From: Methylobacterium brachiatum
GTDB lineage: Bacteria; Pseudomonadota; Alphaproteobacteria; Rhizobiales; Beijerinckiaceae
DNA length: 64,000 nucleotides
Direction: 5' to 3'
Assembly (NCBI RefSeq): GCF_020523825.1
Contig: NZ_JAJALK010000011.1
Span: 1 to 64,000 of the forward strand
Below the pieces are notes generated by a model. The model searched no databases, was not told the origin of the DNA, and saw only the letters and a list, made by a program, of their open reading frames with translations. A program made the translations under genes and the position numbers. Each line of letters begins with the position of its first letter. Positions within the stretch are counted from its first letter, which is position 1. Shown piece by piece: positions 15,488 through 24,074 of this stretch.

Positions 15488-16798
15488 TCAGTCGTGCGCG
15501 GTCTCGCGCATTGCCAGGACGGCAACGAAGCTCAGCACCGCGGCAACCGCCAGGTACAGGCCGACGAACCCGATACCGCCATAGGAGGCCAGCTCCTGGG
15601 CGATGTAGGGCGCGCCCGAGGCGCCCAGGATCCCGGCGAGGTTGTAGGTCACCGACGCGCCCGTGTAGCGGACCCGGGTCGGGAACAGCTCGGGCAGCAC
15701 GGCGCCCATCGGGCCGAACACCCAGCCCATGGTCAGGAGGCTGAGGCACAGGAAGCCCAGCACCGGTGGCCAGGTCCCGGCGGCGGCCGCGTTCCCGAGC
15801 ATCGGCCCCATCAGGAAGCCGAGCAGGAAGACCGCGACCATGCCCGAGAGCAGCACCGGCTTGCGCCCGAACCGGTCGGCCGCCGCCCCGGAGATCACGG
15901 TCCCGATCGCCATGAAGCAGACCGCGATGCACTCGAACAGCAGGAAGGTCGGCCGGGTGTAGCCCAGCGTCCCCGTGCCGTAGCCCAGGGCGAAGACCGT
16001 CGAGAGGTAGAACACCGCGTAGACCGCCACCATGGCGAAGGTGCCGATCAGGACCGCGCGGCCGTGATGGGTCAGCATCGTCGCGAAGGGCACGCGCTCG
16101 GGCCGCGCCTCCGTCAGCGCCGCCTTGAAGGCCGGCGTCTCGGTGAGCTTGAGGCGGACATAGAGCCCGACGCCGACCAGGGCGGCCGAGGCCAGGAACG
16201 GCAGGCGCCAGCCCCAGGCCTGGAAGCTCTCGGGCGTCAGGCCGAAGCTGAGGCACAGGAAGCCGAGATTGGCCAGGATGAAGCCGACCGGTGCGCCGAG
16301 CTGCGGGAAGATGCCGTACCAGGCGCGCTTGCCCGGCGGCGCGTTCTCCACCGCCAGCAGGGCCGCCCCGCCCCATTCGCCGCCGAACCCGATGCCCTGG
16401 CCGCAGCGCAGGACGCACAGGGCGGCGGGCGCCCACCAGCCGGCGGTGGCGTAGGTCGGCAGGCAGCCGATCAGGACGGTGGACACGCCCATGATCAGCA
16501 GCGACGCCACCAGGGTCGCCTTGCGGCCGACGCGGTCGCCGAAATGCCCGAACAGGGCCGCCCCGAACGGCCGGGCGATGAACGCGATCGCGAAGGTCGC
16601 GAACGCGCTGAGCTGCTGCACCCCGGGGGCGCCCGGCGGGAAGAAGACCGGGCCGATCACCAGGGCGGTGGCCGTGGCGTAGATGTAGAAATCGAAGAAC
16701 TCGATCGCCGTGCCGACGAAGCTCGCGGCCAGGATGCGACCGGGGCTGGCACTCGGTGCGGCGCCGCCCGGGCCTGCGGTCTCGACAGTCTGCAGCAT
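15488..16798 (-). CDS. MFS transporter, metabolite:H+ symporter (MHS) family
   Basis: The 436-residue protein has 12 hydrophobic segments and the MHS-family signatures: GTAIEFFDFYIY in helix 1, FGHFGDRVGRKATL as the helix 2-3 loop, and RCGQGIGFGGEWGGAALL in helix 4-5. Relatives transport shikimate, alpha-ketoglutarate, proline/betaine or citrate with protons. Sequence alone does not tell the substrate. It is a lone gene facing away from dnaN; its 3' end converges on the 73-residue gene. Confidence 0.9.
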   Translation of the reverse strand: MLQTVETAGPGGAAPSASPGRILAASFVGTAIEFFDFYIYATATALVIGPVFFPPGAPGVQQLSAFATFAIAFIARPFGAALFGHFGDRVGRKATLVASLLIMGVSTVLIGCLPTYATAGWWAPAALCVLRCGQGIGFGGEWGGAALLAVENAPPGKRAWYGIFPQLGAPVGFILANLGFLCLSFGLTPESFQAWGWRLPFLASAALVGVGLYVRLKLTETPAFKAALTEARPERVPFATMLTHHGRAVLIGTFAMVAVYAVFYLSTVFALGYGTGTLGYTRPTFLLFECIAVCFMAIGTVISGAAADRFGRKPVLLSGMVAVFLLGFLMGPMLGNAAAAGTWPPVLGFLCLSLLTMGWVFGPMGAVLPELFPTRVRYTGASVTYNLAGILGASGAPYIAQELASYGGIGFVGLYLAVAAVLSFVAVLAMRETAHD

Positions 16799-17020
16799 GA
16801 TCTGTTGGTGCTCGGGCGGTACGGTGCCGCTTCAGATTGAACGCGGCGCTTTCGCACGGGGCGGCCCCGGCGGGAACCCTGAATCCGTCCCGCGGACGGC
16901 GTAGCTGTGTGAGGCCCGCGCAGCGGCCTTGCGTTCGCCCGCCCCGTTCGCCAAGCTGATCGGCCTGTTTTCGTGAGGGATGCCGGCCGCGGCGCCCTCC
17001 CCCATCACTTGAGTACTGCG

Positions 17021-18142
17021 ATGAGAGTCACCGTCGAGCGCGCGGCCCTGCTCAGGTCGCTCGGCCACGTGCACCGGGTCGTCGAGCGCCGCAACACGAT
17101 CCCGATCCTGTCGAACGTGCTCCTGCGTTCGGACGGCTCGAGCCTGCAGCTGCGCGCGACCGACCTCGATATCGAGGTCACCGAGAGCGTGCCGGCCGAC
17201 GTCGCCGATCCCGGCGCGACCACGGTGCCGGCGCACGTGATCTACGACATCGTGCGCAAGCTGCCCGACGGCGCCCAGGTCTCGCTGGAGACCGGCGGCG
17301 AATCCGGCCAGATGACGATCCGCTCGGGCCGGTCGCGCTTCGCGCTCGGCGCGCTGCCGGAGGGCGATTTCCCGGATCTCGCCGCCGGCGAGATGCCGCA
17401 CGGCTTCGAGGTCGCCGCCGCCGACCTCAAGCGGCTGATCGACAAGACGCAGTTCGCGATCTCCACCGAGGAGACGCGCTACTACCTCAACGGCATCTAC
17501 CTGCACACGCTGGAGACCGAGAGCGGCCCGGTGATGCGCGCGGTCGCCACCGACGGTCACCGGCTCGCCCGGGTCGAGATCCCGGCCCCGCAGGGCAGCG
17601 TCGGCATGCCCGGCGTGATCGTGCCCCGCAAGGCGGTCGCCGAGATCCAGAAGCTCCTCGACGACGGCGGCGAGACCGTCGCGGTCGACCTGTCGCCCGC
17701 CAAGATCCGCCTGCGCTTTGCCGGCGGCCTGACCCTGATCTCCAAGCTGATCGACGGCACCTTCCCCGACTACCAGCGGGTGATCCCGGCCAACAACGAC
17801 AAGCGGCTGACCGTGGAGCGCGACGCCTTCGCCAAGGCGGTGGACCGGGTCTCGACGATCTCGTCCGAGCGCGGCCGCGCCGTGAAGCTCGGGCTCACCG
17901 AGGGGCGCCTGGCGCTCTCGGTCAACAACCCGGATTCCGGCAGCGCCACGGAAGAGCTCGACGTCGATTACGAGGCGGCGGGCCTCGATATCGGCTTCAA
18001 CGCCCGCTACCTGCTCGACATCACCGCGCAGCTCGAGGGCGACACCGCCCTGTTCAAGCTCGCCGACCCGGGCTCGCCGACCCTGATCCAGGATCGCGAG
18101 GGCGCGCCGGCCCTGTACGTGCTGATGCCGATGCGGGTGTAG
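17021..18142 (+). CDS. dnaN: DNA polymerase III beta (sliding clamp)
   Basis: The 373-residue product starts MRVTVERAALLRSLGHVHRV and shows the three repeated clamp domains; RNTIPILSNVLL and the late GFNARYLLDI and VLMPMRV end are typical. The clamp tethers DNA polymerases and loads through the DnaX complex. I chose the ATG at 17021, the family's usual start. Upstream lies a transporter on the other strand, not dnaA, and recF follows after a repeat-filled gap. Confidence 0.98.
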   Translation: MRVTVERAALLRSLGHVHRVVERRNTIPILSNVLLRSDGSSLQLRATDLDIEVTESVPADVADPGATTVPAHVIYDIVRKLPDGAQVSLETGGESGQMTIRSGRSRFALGALPEGDFPDLAAGEMPHGFEVAAADLKRLIDKTQFAISTEETRYYLNGIYLHTLETESGPVMRAVATDGHRLARVEIPAPQGSVGMPGVIVPRKAVAEIQKLLDDGGETVAVDLSPAKIRLRFAGGLTLISKLIDGTFPDYQRVIPANNDKRLTVERDAFAKAVDRVSTISSERGRAVKLGLTEGRLALSVNNPDSGSATEELDVDYEAAGLDIGFNARYLLDITAQLEGDTALFKLADPGSPTLIQDREGAPALYVLMPMRV

Positions 18143-18221
18143 TCGTAGGCCGCCATGCCGGGATGTTCTTCTGCCATACCAAGCAGAAGGACGCGTTTCT
18201 GAAACCGCGGATCTCCCAATC

Positions 18222-18353
18222 ACCCCCTCATCCTGAGGTGCTGGAGCGCAGCGTAGGCCTCGAAGGAGGCCTCCAGGGATCGTAACGGCTTCTGGAGGGC
18301 TCCTTCGAGGCTTCCGCTGTGCGGAAGCACCTCAGGATGAGGTCGAGGGGTGG
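18222..18353. repeat. Dispersed palindromic element, copy 1
   Basis: The arms CCTCATCCTGAGGTGCT (18226-18242) and AGCACCTCAGGATGAGG (18326-18342) are perfect inverted repeats. The interior holds further complementary stretches (CCTCGAAGGAGGCCTCCAG against CTGGAGGGCTCCTTCGAGG), so the whole unit can fold into a long hairpin. The same element recurs at 58743-58855. It resembles the intergenic palindromic repeats widespread in Rhizobiales. Confidence 0.88.
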
Positions 18354-18448
18354 AAGGCCTCAGACCACAACGGGCTCTTAGGCGATTGGAAGCAGGCCCG
18401 GCCGCTGGCGAAACGGCCGGCGGCACAATATTCATCCGAACCCGGCCA

Positions 18449-18563
18449 CTTCATCCCGAGGTGCCGGAGCGCAGCGGCGGCCTCTCAGGTGGCTTCCGGA
18501 TCGCGCAAAGAAGTTCTGGCGGCCTCCTGCGCGGGGCGCCGACGCGGGCGCCTCAGAACGAGG
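18449..18563. repeat. Dispersed palindromic element, diverged copy
   Basis: The left part (CTTCATCCCGAGGTGCCGG, then AGCGCAGCG) closely follows copy 1, and the right part ends CCTCAGAACGAGG, a damaged version of the right arm. Internal blocks such as TTCTGGCGGCCTCCTGCG also correspond. Loss of arm symmetry suggests an older insertion. Confidence 0.6.
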
Positions 18564-18631
18564 CGATTGGGCAGGATGGTCGAACCAAGGGGGGCGGTGA
18601 GCATCGTCCGGCTCGCACCCCGGATCCACCG

Positions 18632-19786
18632 ATGACCGATATTCTTGATGCGGAGATCGAGACCAGCGGGCCGACCCAGCGCATCACCCGGTTGATCGCC
18701 CGCGACTTCCGCAATCACGCCGATCTCGAACTCAACCCCGGCGCCCGCTTCGTGGCCCTGGTCGGCGAGAACGGCGCCGGCAAGACCAACCTGCTCGAAG
18801 CGATCTCCCTGTTCGTGCCGGGGCGGGGCCTGCGCCGGGCCGAGTTCGCCGCCATGGCGCGCGCGGACGGCCCGGGGGGCTTCGCCGTGTCGCTCACCCT
18901 GGACCGGGACGGCGCCGAGCATCGCCTCGGCACCGGCCTTGAGCCGCCGGGGCCGGACGGGCGCTCGAGCCGGCTGTGCCGGATCGACGGCGCCCCCGCC
19001 CCCTCGCCGGTGGCGTTCAGCGAGTTCGTCCGTGTGGTCTGGCTGACCCCGGATCTCGACGGCCTGTTCCGCGGCGCCGCCGGCGACCGGCGCCGGTTCC
19101 TCGACCGGCTGGTCCTGGCGGTGGATGCCGGCCACGGGGCACGGGTCTCCGCGATGGAGCGGGCCCTGCGCTCGCGCAACCGGCTGCTCGAGGACCGGCC
19201 CGACGACGGGCGCTGGCTCGATGCGGTCGAGCGGGAGGTGGCCGAGCTCGGGGTCGCGGTGGCGCTCGCCCGCCGGGAGACCGCCGAGCGCCTGGACCGT
19301 CTGATCGCCGAGACCCGCGACGACGCGCAGCCCTTCCCCTGGGCGTCGATCCGGCTGGAGGGCGACCTCGACGACCTCGTGGCGGTCTGGCCGGCGATCG
19401 AGGCGGAGGACCGCTTCCGGCTGGCCCTGCGCAACGGCCGCAACCGCGACCGCGCCGCCGGCCGCACCCTCACGGGGCCGCAGACCACCGATCTCGTGGT
19501 CCGGCACGGCCCCAAGGACGTCCCGGCCGGCACCGCCTCGACGGGCGAGCAGAAGGCCCTGCTGATCGGCCTGGTCCTGGCCCATGCCCGCCTGGTGCGG
19601 GCGATGAGCGGCATCGCCCCGATGATCCTGCTCGACGAGGTCGCGGCGCATCTCGACCCGCGCCGCCGGGCCGGCCTGTTCGAGGCCCTCGACGCGCTGC
19701 CCGGCCAGGTCTGGATGACCGGCGCCGACCCGGCCGCCTTCGCGCAGGCGGGCGACCGGACCGAGGTGCTGCGGATCGGGGGGTAA
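18632..19786 (+). CDS. recF: DNA replication and repair protein RecF
   Basis: The 384-residue ABC-type ATPase has Walker A GENGAGKTNLLEAI (about residues 44-57), the FLDRLVLAVD segment in the middle, the signature STGEQKALLIGL, and Walker B MILLDEVAAHLD. RecF works with RecO and RecR to load RecA at gaps. The ATG at 18632 places the family's RDFRNHADLEL near residue 25; upstream in-frame codons run through the repeat elements and are not coding. Confidence 0.95.
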   Translation: MTDILDAEIETSGPTQRITRLIARDFRNHADLELNPGARFVALVGENGAGKTNLLEAISLFVPGRGLRRAEFAAMARADGPGGFAVSLTLDRDGAEHRLGTGLEPPGPDGRSSRLCRIDGAPAPSPVAFSEFVRVVWLTPDLDGLFRGAAGDRRRFLDRLVLAVDAGHGARVSAMERALRSRNRLLEDRPDDGRWLDAVEREVAELGVAVALARRETAERLDRLIAETRDDAQPFPWASIRLEGDLDDLVAVWPAIEAEDRFRLALRNGRNRDRAAGRTLTGPQTTDLVVRHGPKDVPAGTASTGEQKALLIGLVLAHARLVRAMSGIAPMILLDEVAAHLDPRRRAGLFEALDALPGQVWMTGADPAAFAQAGDRTEVLRIGG

Positions 19787-19790
19787 CGGG

Positions 19791-19814
19791 AGGCGACCGG
19801 GCAATCGGCCGCCT
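19791..19814. terminator. Hairpin between convergent recF and phosphoesterase
   Basis: AGGCGACCG (19791-19799) pairs with CGGCCGCCT (19806-19814) with one mismatch and a six-base loop. It lies immediately after the recF stop and before the end of the convergent gene, so it could serve both. There is no T-run on either side. Confidence 0.4.
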
Positions 19815-19841
19815 CACCCGACCGTCAGCTTCGGATCCGCG

Positions 19842-20960
19842 TCACGACGCCCGCCGCAGGGTGATCCGCGTCAGCTCGGACGGGCTACCCAGCCGAAGGG
19901 CGAAGCCGGGCCACAGCGCTGTGCCGTTGCTGACGTAAAGCAGCATGCCCCCGACCCGGTACGCGCCGGAGACGAACCCGGCATTGCCGCGCGCCACCAG
20001 CCGGTCCAGGCCGCGGATCATGCCGCCATGGGTATGCCCCGACAGCTGCAGCGCCACCCCGCGCGCCGCGGCCCGCGCCGCCCGGGCCGGCTGGTGATCG
20101 AGCAGCACGATCGGCGCGCCCGCCGGGGCCCCTGCTAGGGCGGCCTCCAGGTCGGGCCCCGGATGGCCGGTGGCGGGGGCCGAGCGATCGGTGACGCCCG
20201 CCAGCACCAGCGCATGGTCGTCGCGCCGCAGGACCGTGTGGGCGTTGGCGAGGATGCGGATCCCCAGCCCCGCGAGGTGGCGCATCCAGGCATCGTGATC
20301 GAAGAAGTATTCGTGGTTGCCCGGCACGGCCCAGACGCCGTCCCGCGCCCGCAAGGCGCGCAGGGGCTCGACATCGTCCCGCCGGGCCGCAAGCGAGCCG
20401 TCGATGAAGTCGCCCGTCACCGCGATCAGGTCGACCCCGAGATCGTTGGCGCGCGCGACGACGGCCCGCGCCCAAGCGGCCGGGAACAGCCGGCTGATAT
20501 GCAGGTCGGTGAGGTGCAGCATCGTGTAGCCGTCGAAGCCGGGGGGCAGGTCCGCGATCGCGACGGTGAGGTCCTTCAACGGCGGCACGCGCACGGCCTG
20601 CCGCACCGCGATCGCCGCGAGGAGCGCCGCCGCGAGGGCAGCCGCGTAGCGCCAGGCGGCGGGGATCGCCCAACCACCCCCGGGGAGGGCCAGGGATGCC
20701 AGCGCCACGATGTCGAGGGCGAGCAGCATCAGGGCCACCAACGCGATCGCGCCGAACGCCCAGTTGAACAGCACCACCACCGGGCGGGGGAATTCGGGCG
20801 CGAAGACCGAGCCCGAGGAGATCCGGCTCCACAGGTGGTACTGGGACGCGACCAGCAAGACGCCGGCCAAGCCCAGCTTGAGCGCGAGCGGCCATGGCAG
20901 GGGCCACGCCCCCCGCGCGATGACGTAGAGAGCGGGCAGGCTGGGGATGAGGCGGATCAT
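19842..20960 (-). CDS. Membrane-anchored metallophosphoesterase
   Basis: The 372-residue protein has three or four hydrophobic helices in its first 125 residues and a calcineurin-like phosphoesterase domain after it. All metal-binding motifs are visible: HLTDLH, VTGDFIDG, GNHEYFF, LLDHQP and SGHTHGG. This is the YkuE/YaeI-like class, whose members act on UDP-linked or lipid-linked phosphates at the membrane. Substrate is not decided by the sequence. It converges on recF. Confidence 0.88.
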   Translation of the reverse strand: MIRLIPSLPALYVIARGAWPLPWPLALKLGLAGVLLVASQYHLWSRISSGSVFAPEFPRPVVVLFNWAFGAIALVALMLLALDIVALASLALPGGGWAIPAAWRYAAALAAALLAAIAVRQAVRVPPLKDLTVAIADLPPGFDGYTMLHLTDLHISRLFPAAWARAVVARANDLGVDLIAVTGDFIDGSLAARRDDVEPLRALRARDGVWAVPGNHEYFFDHDAWMRHLAGLGIRILANAHTVLRRDDHALVLAGVTDRSAPATGHPGPDLEAALAGAPAGAPIVLLDHQPARAARAAARGVALQLSGHTHGGMIRGLDRLVARGNAGFVSGAYRVGGMLLYVSNGTALWPGFALRLGSPSELTRITLRRAS

Positions 20961-21199
20961 GGGCCGCTACATGGACCGGGCGACGACCCGAAGGCAAAGC
21001 GTGCCGCGATCCCGGGGATCTGCGGGCCCATTCGGATCCGCCGCCCGATCCGGACGCCGCACGGTTTCGGCCACACTCGCGACGTAAAGGCCGAGCTTGC
21101 CTAGAGAGATCGGCCTTGCCAATCTAAGCTTAGCCGTATGCGCGACTGATGTCGCCCGAAGCCTTACCGCATCGGGCCGCGGGTCATAGGAAGTCCGGG

Positions 21200-21913
21200 A
21201 TGATGATCAGGGACGGTTGGAACGCCGGTGCCGGCGACAGGGACGAGGCGGCTCTGCGCGGGCGCCCGGCGGGGCTTCTCAGCCGCCGGTCGTTTCTGGC
21301 CGGATCGGCCGCCGGTCTCGGCGCGCTGGGACTGGCCGGCTGCGCGACATCCGACGGCCTGCTCCTCGCCGAGGCGGCGAAGGTCTACGGGCCGATGCCC
21401 GACGAGAAGTTCCCGATCCCGGCGGTCGACATCAGTAAGGTCAATCCGAAATATTATCGCCGGACGGTCCGCTACGACACGAAGGAAGCCGCCGGCACGA
21501 TCATCGTCGATCCCAGCAACTACTACGTCTACCGCGTCGAGGGCGACGGATCCGCCACCCGGTACGGCGCCAATGTCGGCCGCGACGGGTTCCTGTGGAG
21601 CGGCGACGCCTATGTCGGGCGCAAGTCCGAATGGGCGACCTGGACGCCGCCCAAGGAGATGATCAAGCGCCAGCCCGAGGCGGCGAAATACGCCCGCGGT
21701 ATGCCGGGCGGCCTCGACAACCCGCTGGGCGCCCGCACCCTCCATCTCTACCAGAACGGCGCCTATACGCTCTACACGATCTACGCCAGCAGCGACCCCG
21801 AATCGATCGGCTCGGGAATCACGAGCGGCTGTGTCGGCCTGCTCAGTCAGGACATGATCCACCTCTACGCGCGCACGCCGGTCAAGACGAAGGTGGTCGT
21901 CCTGCCGGCGTAG
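21200..21913 (+). CDS. Divergent L,D-transpeptidase (YkuD fold), Tat-type lipoprotein
   Basis: The 237-residue protein begins with a twin-arginine signal (LSRRSFLAG, Arg29-Arg30) and a lipobox LAGC at Cys48, so it is probably exported folded and lipidated. The rest is a YkuD domain (NPLGARTLHLYQNG, then SGCVGLLSQDMIHLY). Such enzymes make 3-3 peptidoglycan cross-links or attach proteins to peptidoglycan. The nucleophile Cys211 is kept, but the usual His of the IHGT motif is Tyr195 (IYASS) and the Arg after the Cys (GCIRM) is Gly. The start at 21200 follows an AGGAAG ribosome-binding site; an ATG 17 codons earlier has none. Confidence 0.85.
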   Translation: MMIRDGWNAGAGDRDEAALRGRPAGLLSRRSFLAGSAAGLGALGLAGCATSDGLLLAEAAKVYGPMPDEKFPIPAVDISKVNPKYYRRTVRYDTKEAAGTIIVDPSNYYVYRVEGDGSATRYGANVGRDGFLWSGDAYVGRKSEWATWTPPKEMIKRQPEAAKYARGMPGGLDNPLGARTLHLYQNGAYTLYTIYASSDPESIGSGITSGCVGLLSQDMIHLYARTPVKTKVVVLPA

Positions 21914-21929
21914 AAGGCGGATCTTCGGC

Positions 21930-23621
21930 TCACGCCGCCCGCACGGTGGCGAGGAAGCGCGAGACCTCGGCGCCGAGATGCTCCGACTGGCGCGACAGCT
22001 CGCCGGCCGCATCGAGCACCTGGCTGGCCGCGGAGCCGGTCTCCTCGGAGGCCTGGGCGACGCCGGCGATGTTGGTCGTGACCTCGTTGGTCCCGATGGC
22101 CGCCTGGGCGACGTTGCGGACGATCTCCTGGGTCGCCGCCCCCTGCTCCTCGACGGCCGCGGCGATCGAGGTCGCCACCGAATCGATCTCCCGGATGCGG
22201 GCCGTGATCCCTTCGATGGCCGAGACGGCCTGGCCGGTCACGCCCTGGATCTGGCCGATCTGCTGGCTGATCTCCTCCGTCGCCCTGGCGGTCTGCGCGG
22301 CCAGCTCCTTCACCTCGGACGCCACCACGGCGAAGCCCCGACCCGCCTCCCCGGCGCGGGCCGCCTCGATGGTGGCGTTCAGGGCCAGCAGGTTGGTCTG
22401 GCCGGCGATGTTCGAGATCAGCCCGACCATGTCGCCGATACGGGTGGCCGCCTGGCTGAGCGCCTGGACGAGATGGTGCGTCTCGTCCGCCTCGCCCACC
22501 GCAGCCTGGGCGAGGTTGGCCGAGCCGAGGACCTGCCGGCCGATCTCCTGGACCGACGAGCCGAGCTCCTCGGCGGCGGCCGCGACGGTCTCGACATTGG
22601 CGGCGGCCTCCTCGGCGGCGGCGGCCACCGTGGTCGACTGGCTGGCGGTCTCGGTGGCGCTCGCCGTCATGGTCTGGGCGGTCGCCTGCAGCTCGGTGGC
22701 CGAGGACGAGACCAGGCCGACGATGCCGCCCACGGCGCGCTCGAACCCGTCGGCGAGCTCCAGCATCGTCCGGGTCCGCTCGGCAGCGGCAGCGGCGTCG
22801 GCGGCGCGCCGGATCTCGGCCTCCTCGGCGGCCTTCCGGGCCACCATCGCCTTGATGCCCTCGACCGCCTTGCCGACCGCGCCGATCTCGTCCTTGCGGG
22901 CGGCCTCCGCGATCTCGGCGTCGATCTCGCCCCGGGCCATCCGCTGCAGCACGGAGACGAGGCGGTCGAGCGGGCGGGTGATGCCGATGGCGGAGATGAA
23001 CACGGCCGCGAGCAGGCCGGCCAGCATCCCCAGGGCGCTGAACAGGATCAGGCTGAAGCAGGTCGCGTTGGTCTGGTCCGTGAGGTCGTCCGAGCCTTTC
23101 CCCATGTAGGTGGCGATGTCGTCGGCGAGCGTGTTGCCGTTCTCCACCAGCTCGGAGAAGACCGGATCCAGCGCGGTGTGGACCAGCGCGATGGCCTTGT
23201 CGTTCTGGTTGCTGGTGCCGAGCCGGCGCACCTCGCCGACATCGCGCATGAACCGCTCGATACGCCCGTTCTGCTGGTCGATCCGGGCGGTGAAGGTGGG
23301 AGCGCTCTTGCGCAGGGTTTCGAGGGTCGGCTTCACCTTGAGCACGGCGGCCTCGAAGCCGCGATTGGCGCTCTGCATCTGCGCCTCTTCGGTCTCGGCG
23401 ATGATTCGGTAGACCCAGTAATTGAGCTCGAACACCAGCCGGTTGAGCCGCCGGGCCTCGGCGGTCGCGGCCGCCTCGTTGTTGATGAAGGCGCTGTAAT
23501 CCTGATCGATCTGGCGCATCCGCGACTGGGCGTACCAGACGCAGCCGCCGACGATGACGCCGATCAACGTGAGGATCACCATCAGCTTGGTGAAGATCCG
23601 GATGTTGGACAGGCGCAGCAT
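21930..23621 (-). CDS. Methyl-accepting chemotaxis protein
   Basis: The 563-residue chemoreceptor has a first membrane helix (about residues 10-30), a periplasmic four-helix-bundle-like sensor of about 160 residues, a second helix (about 195-215), a HAMP domain (RPLDRLVSVLQRMARGEID), and a signalling domain with the hairpin tip LISNIAGQTNLLALNATIEA and ARAGEAGRGFAVVASEVKEL. There is no C-terminal CheR/CheB pentapeptide (it ends RFLATVRAA). I used the ATG at 23621 with GGAAG before it; a TTG 18 codons upstream is less likely. The ligand is unknown. A CtrA-like box lies 70 bases upstream. Confidence 0.93.
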   Translation of the reverse strand: MLRLSNIRIFTKLMVILTLIGVIVGGCVWYAQSRMRQIDQDYSAFINNEAAATAEARRLNRLVFELNYWVYRIIAETEEAQMQSANRGFEAAVLKVKPTLETLRKSAPTFTARIDQQNGRIERFMRDVGEVRRLGTSNQNDKAIALVHTALDPVFSELVENGNTLADDIATYMGKGSDDLTDQTNATCFSLILFSALGMLAGLLAAVFISAIGITRPLDRLVSVLQRMARGEIDAEIAEAARKDEIGAVGKAVEGIKAMVARKAAEEAEIRRAADAAAAAERTRTMLELADGFERAVGGIVGLVSSSATELQATAQTMTASATETASQSTTVAAAAEEAAANVETVAAAAEELGSSVQEIGRQVLGSANLAQAAVGEADETHHLVQALSQAATRIGDMVGLISNIAGQTNLLALNATIEAARAGEAGRGFAVVASEVKELAAQTARATEEISQQIGQIQGVTGQAVSAIEGITARIREIDSVATSIAAAVEEQGAATQEIVRNVAQAAIGTNEVTTNIAGVAQASEETGSAASQVLDAAGELSRQSEHLGAEVSRFLATVRAA

Positions 23622-23691
23622 GGAGCTTCCGTTTTGTTTGGCCCGGCCGGGCAGCACGGCATTGATGTCTACCAACGTTACAGCAAACGCG

Positions 23692-23706
23692 TTAAGCGTG
23701 CGCTAA
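23692..23706 (-). promoter_or_regulatory. CtrA-like box upstream of the chemoreceptor (one mismatch)
   Basis: On the minus strand the bases read TTAG-CGCACGC-TTAA followed by C, one base from TTAA-N7-TTAAC. It is 70 bases upstream of the MCP start. Chemoreceptor genes are often in the CtrA regulon, which makes the assignment plausible but unproven. Confidence 0.4.
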
Positions 23707-23819
23707 AATCTGCATGTCACGCGTGAGGATGGTCAATTCTTGCCGCGAAGGCAATGTCGGATGCTTCGGAATCCCCATTCAACCGTCTGATATGGCAGGG
23801 TAGCGTCCGAAATTTGCGT

Positions 23820-23852
23820 ATGAATACATGAAGTTCGGAATGAATACATTCC
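23820..23852. repeat. Paired ATGAATACAT repeats with an inverted repeat
   Basis: The ten-base word ATGAATACAT occurs at 23820-23829 and again at 23840-23849, exactly 20 bases apart. The second copy is embedded in a perfect inverted repeat GGAATG-AATA-CATTCC (23837-23852). The two-turn spacing and AT-richness fit a regulator's operator, about 220 bases upstream of gloA. Confidence 0.45.
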
Positions 23853-24074
23853 ATAATTAAGTCATGAAGGAAATCGTGGGTTTATATGAGAGATCGTCCG
23901 ATATTGGGCGGATCTGTCTTGGTAACCGCAGCCGGACATGGGCGGTCGCTGCCGTGGCGCTGTGCAGCCGCCGATCCGATGGGAATGGCGGCGGGCCGGC
24001 CCTTTCCGCGGCCGCGGGCCGGCGCCACATAGGCCACGTCCGACATTCTTCGCACGATCCGGAACCGCCGCCGC

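Larger units (their letters stand above)
18143..18631. other. Repeat-filled dnaN-recF intergenic region
   Basis: This 489-base stretch contains no credible gene. It holds one well-preserved palindromic element and one diverged copy of the same family (listed separately), and little else. dnaN and recF are normally close neighbours, so the repeats appear to have inserted between them. Confidence 0.6.
23622..24074. other. AT-richer intergenic region between divergent MCP and gloA
   Basis: The 453 bases are clearly richer in A and T than the surroundings, especially 23790-23900. They hold a CtrA-like box near the MCP and a block of small repeats at 23820-23852 (both listed). A frame opening at 23864 (MKEIVGLYERSSD...) soon runs into the gloA region in the wrong frame and looks like no family, so I do not call it a gene. 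Confidence 0.5.

Noticed and set aside
16799..17020. Replication origin or DnaA boxes upstream of dnaN
   Set aside because: I found no TTATCCACA-type boxes or AT-rich unwinding region there; dnaA is also absent.
21930..23109. Plus-strand frames opposite the chemoreceptor signalling domain
   Set aside because: The minus-strand MCP domain is unmistakable; the opposite frames are Ser/Ala-rich shadows.
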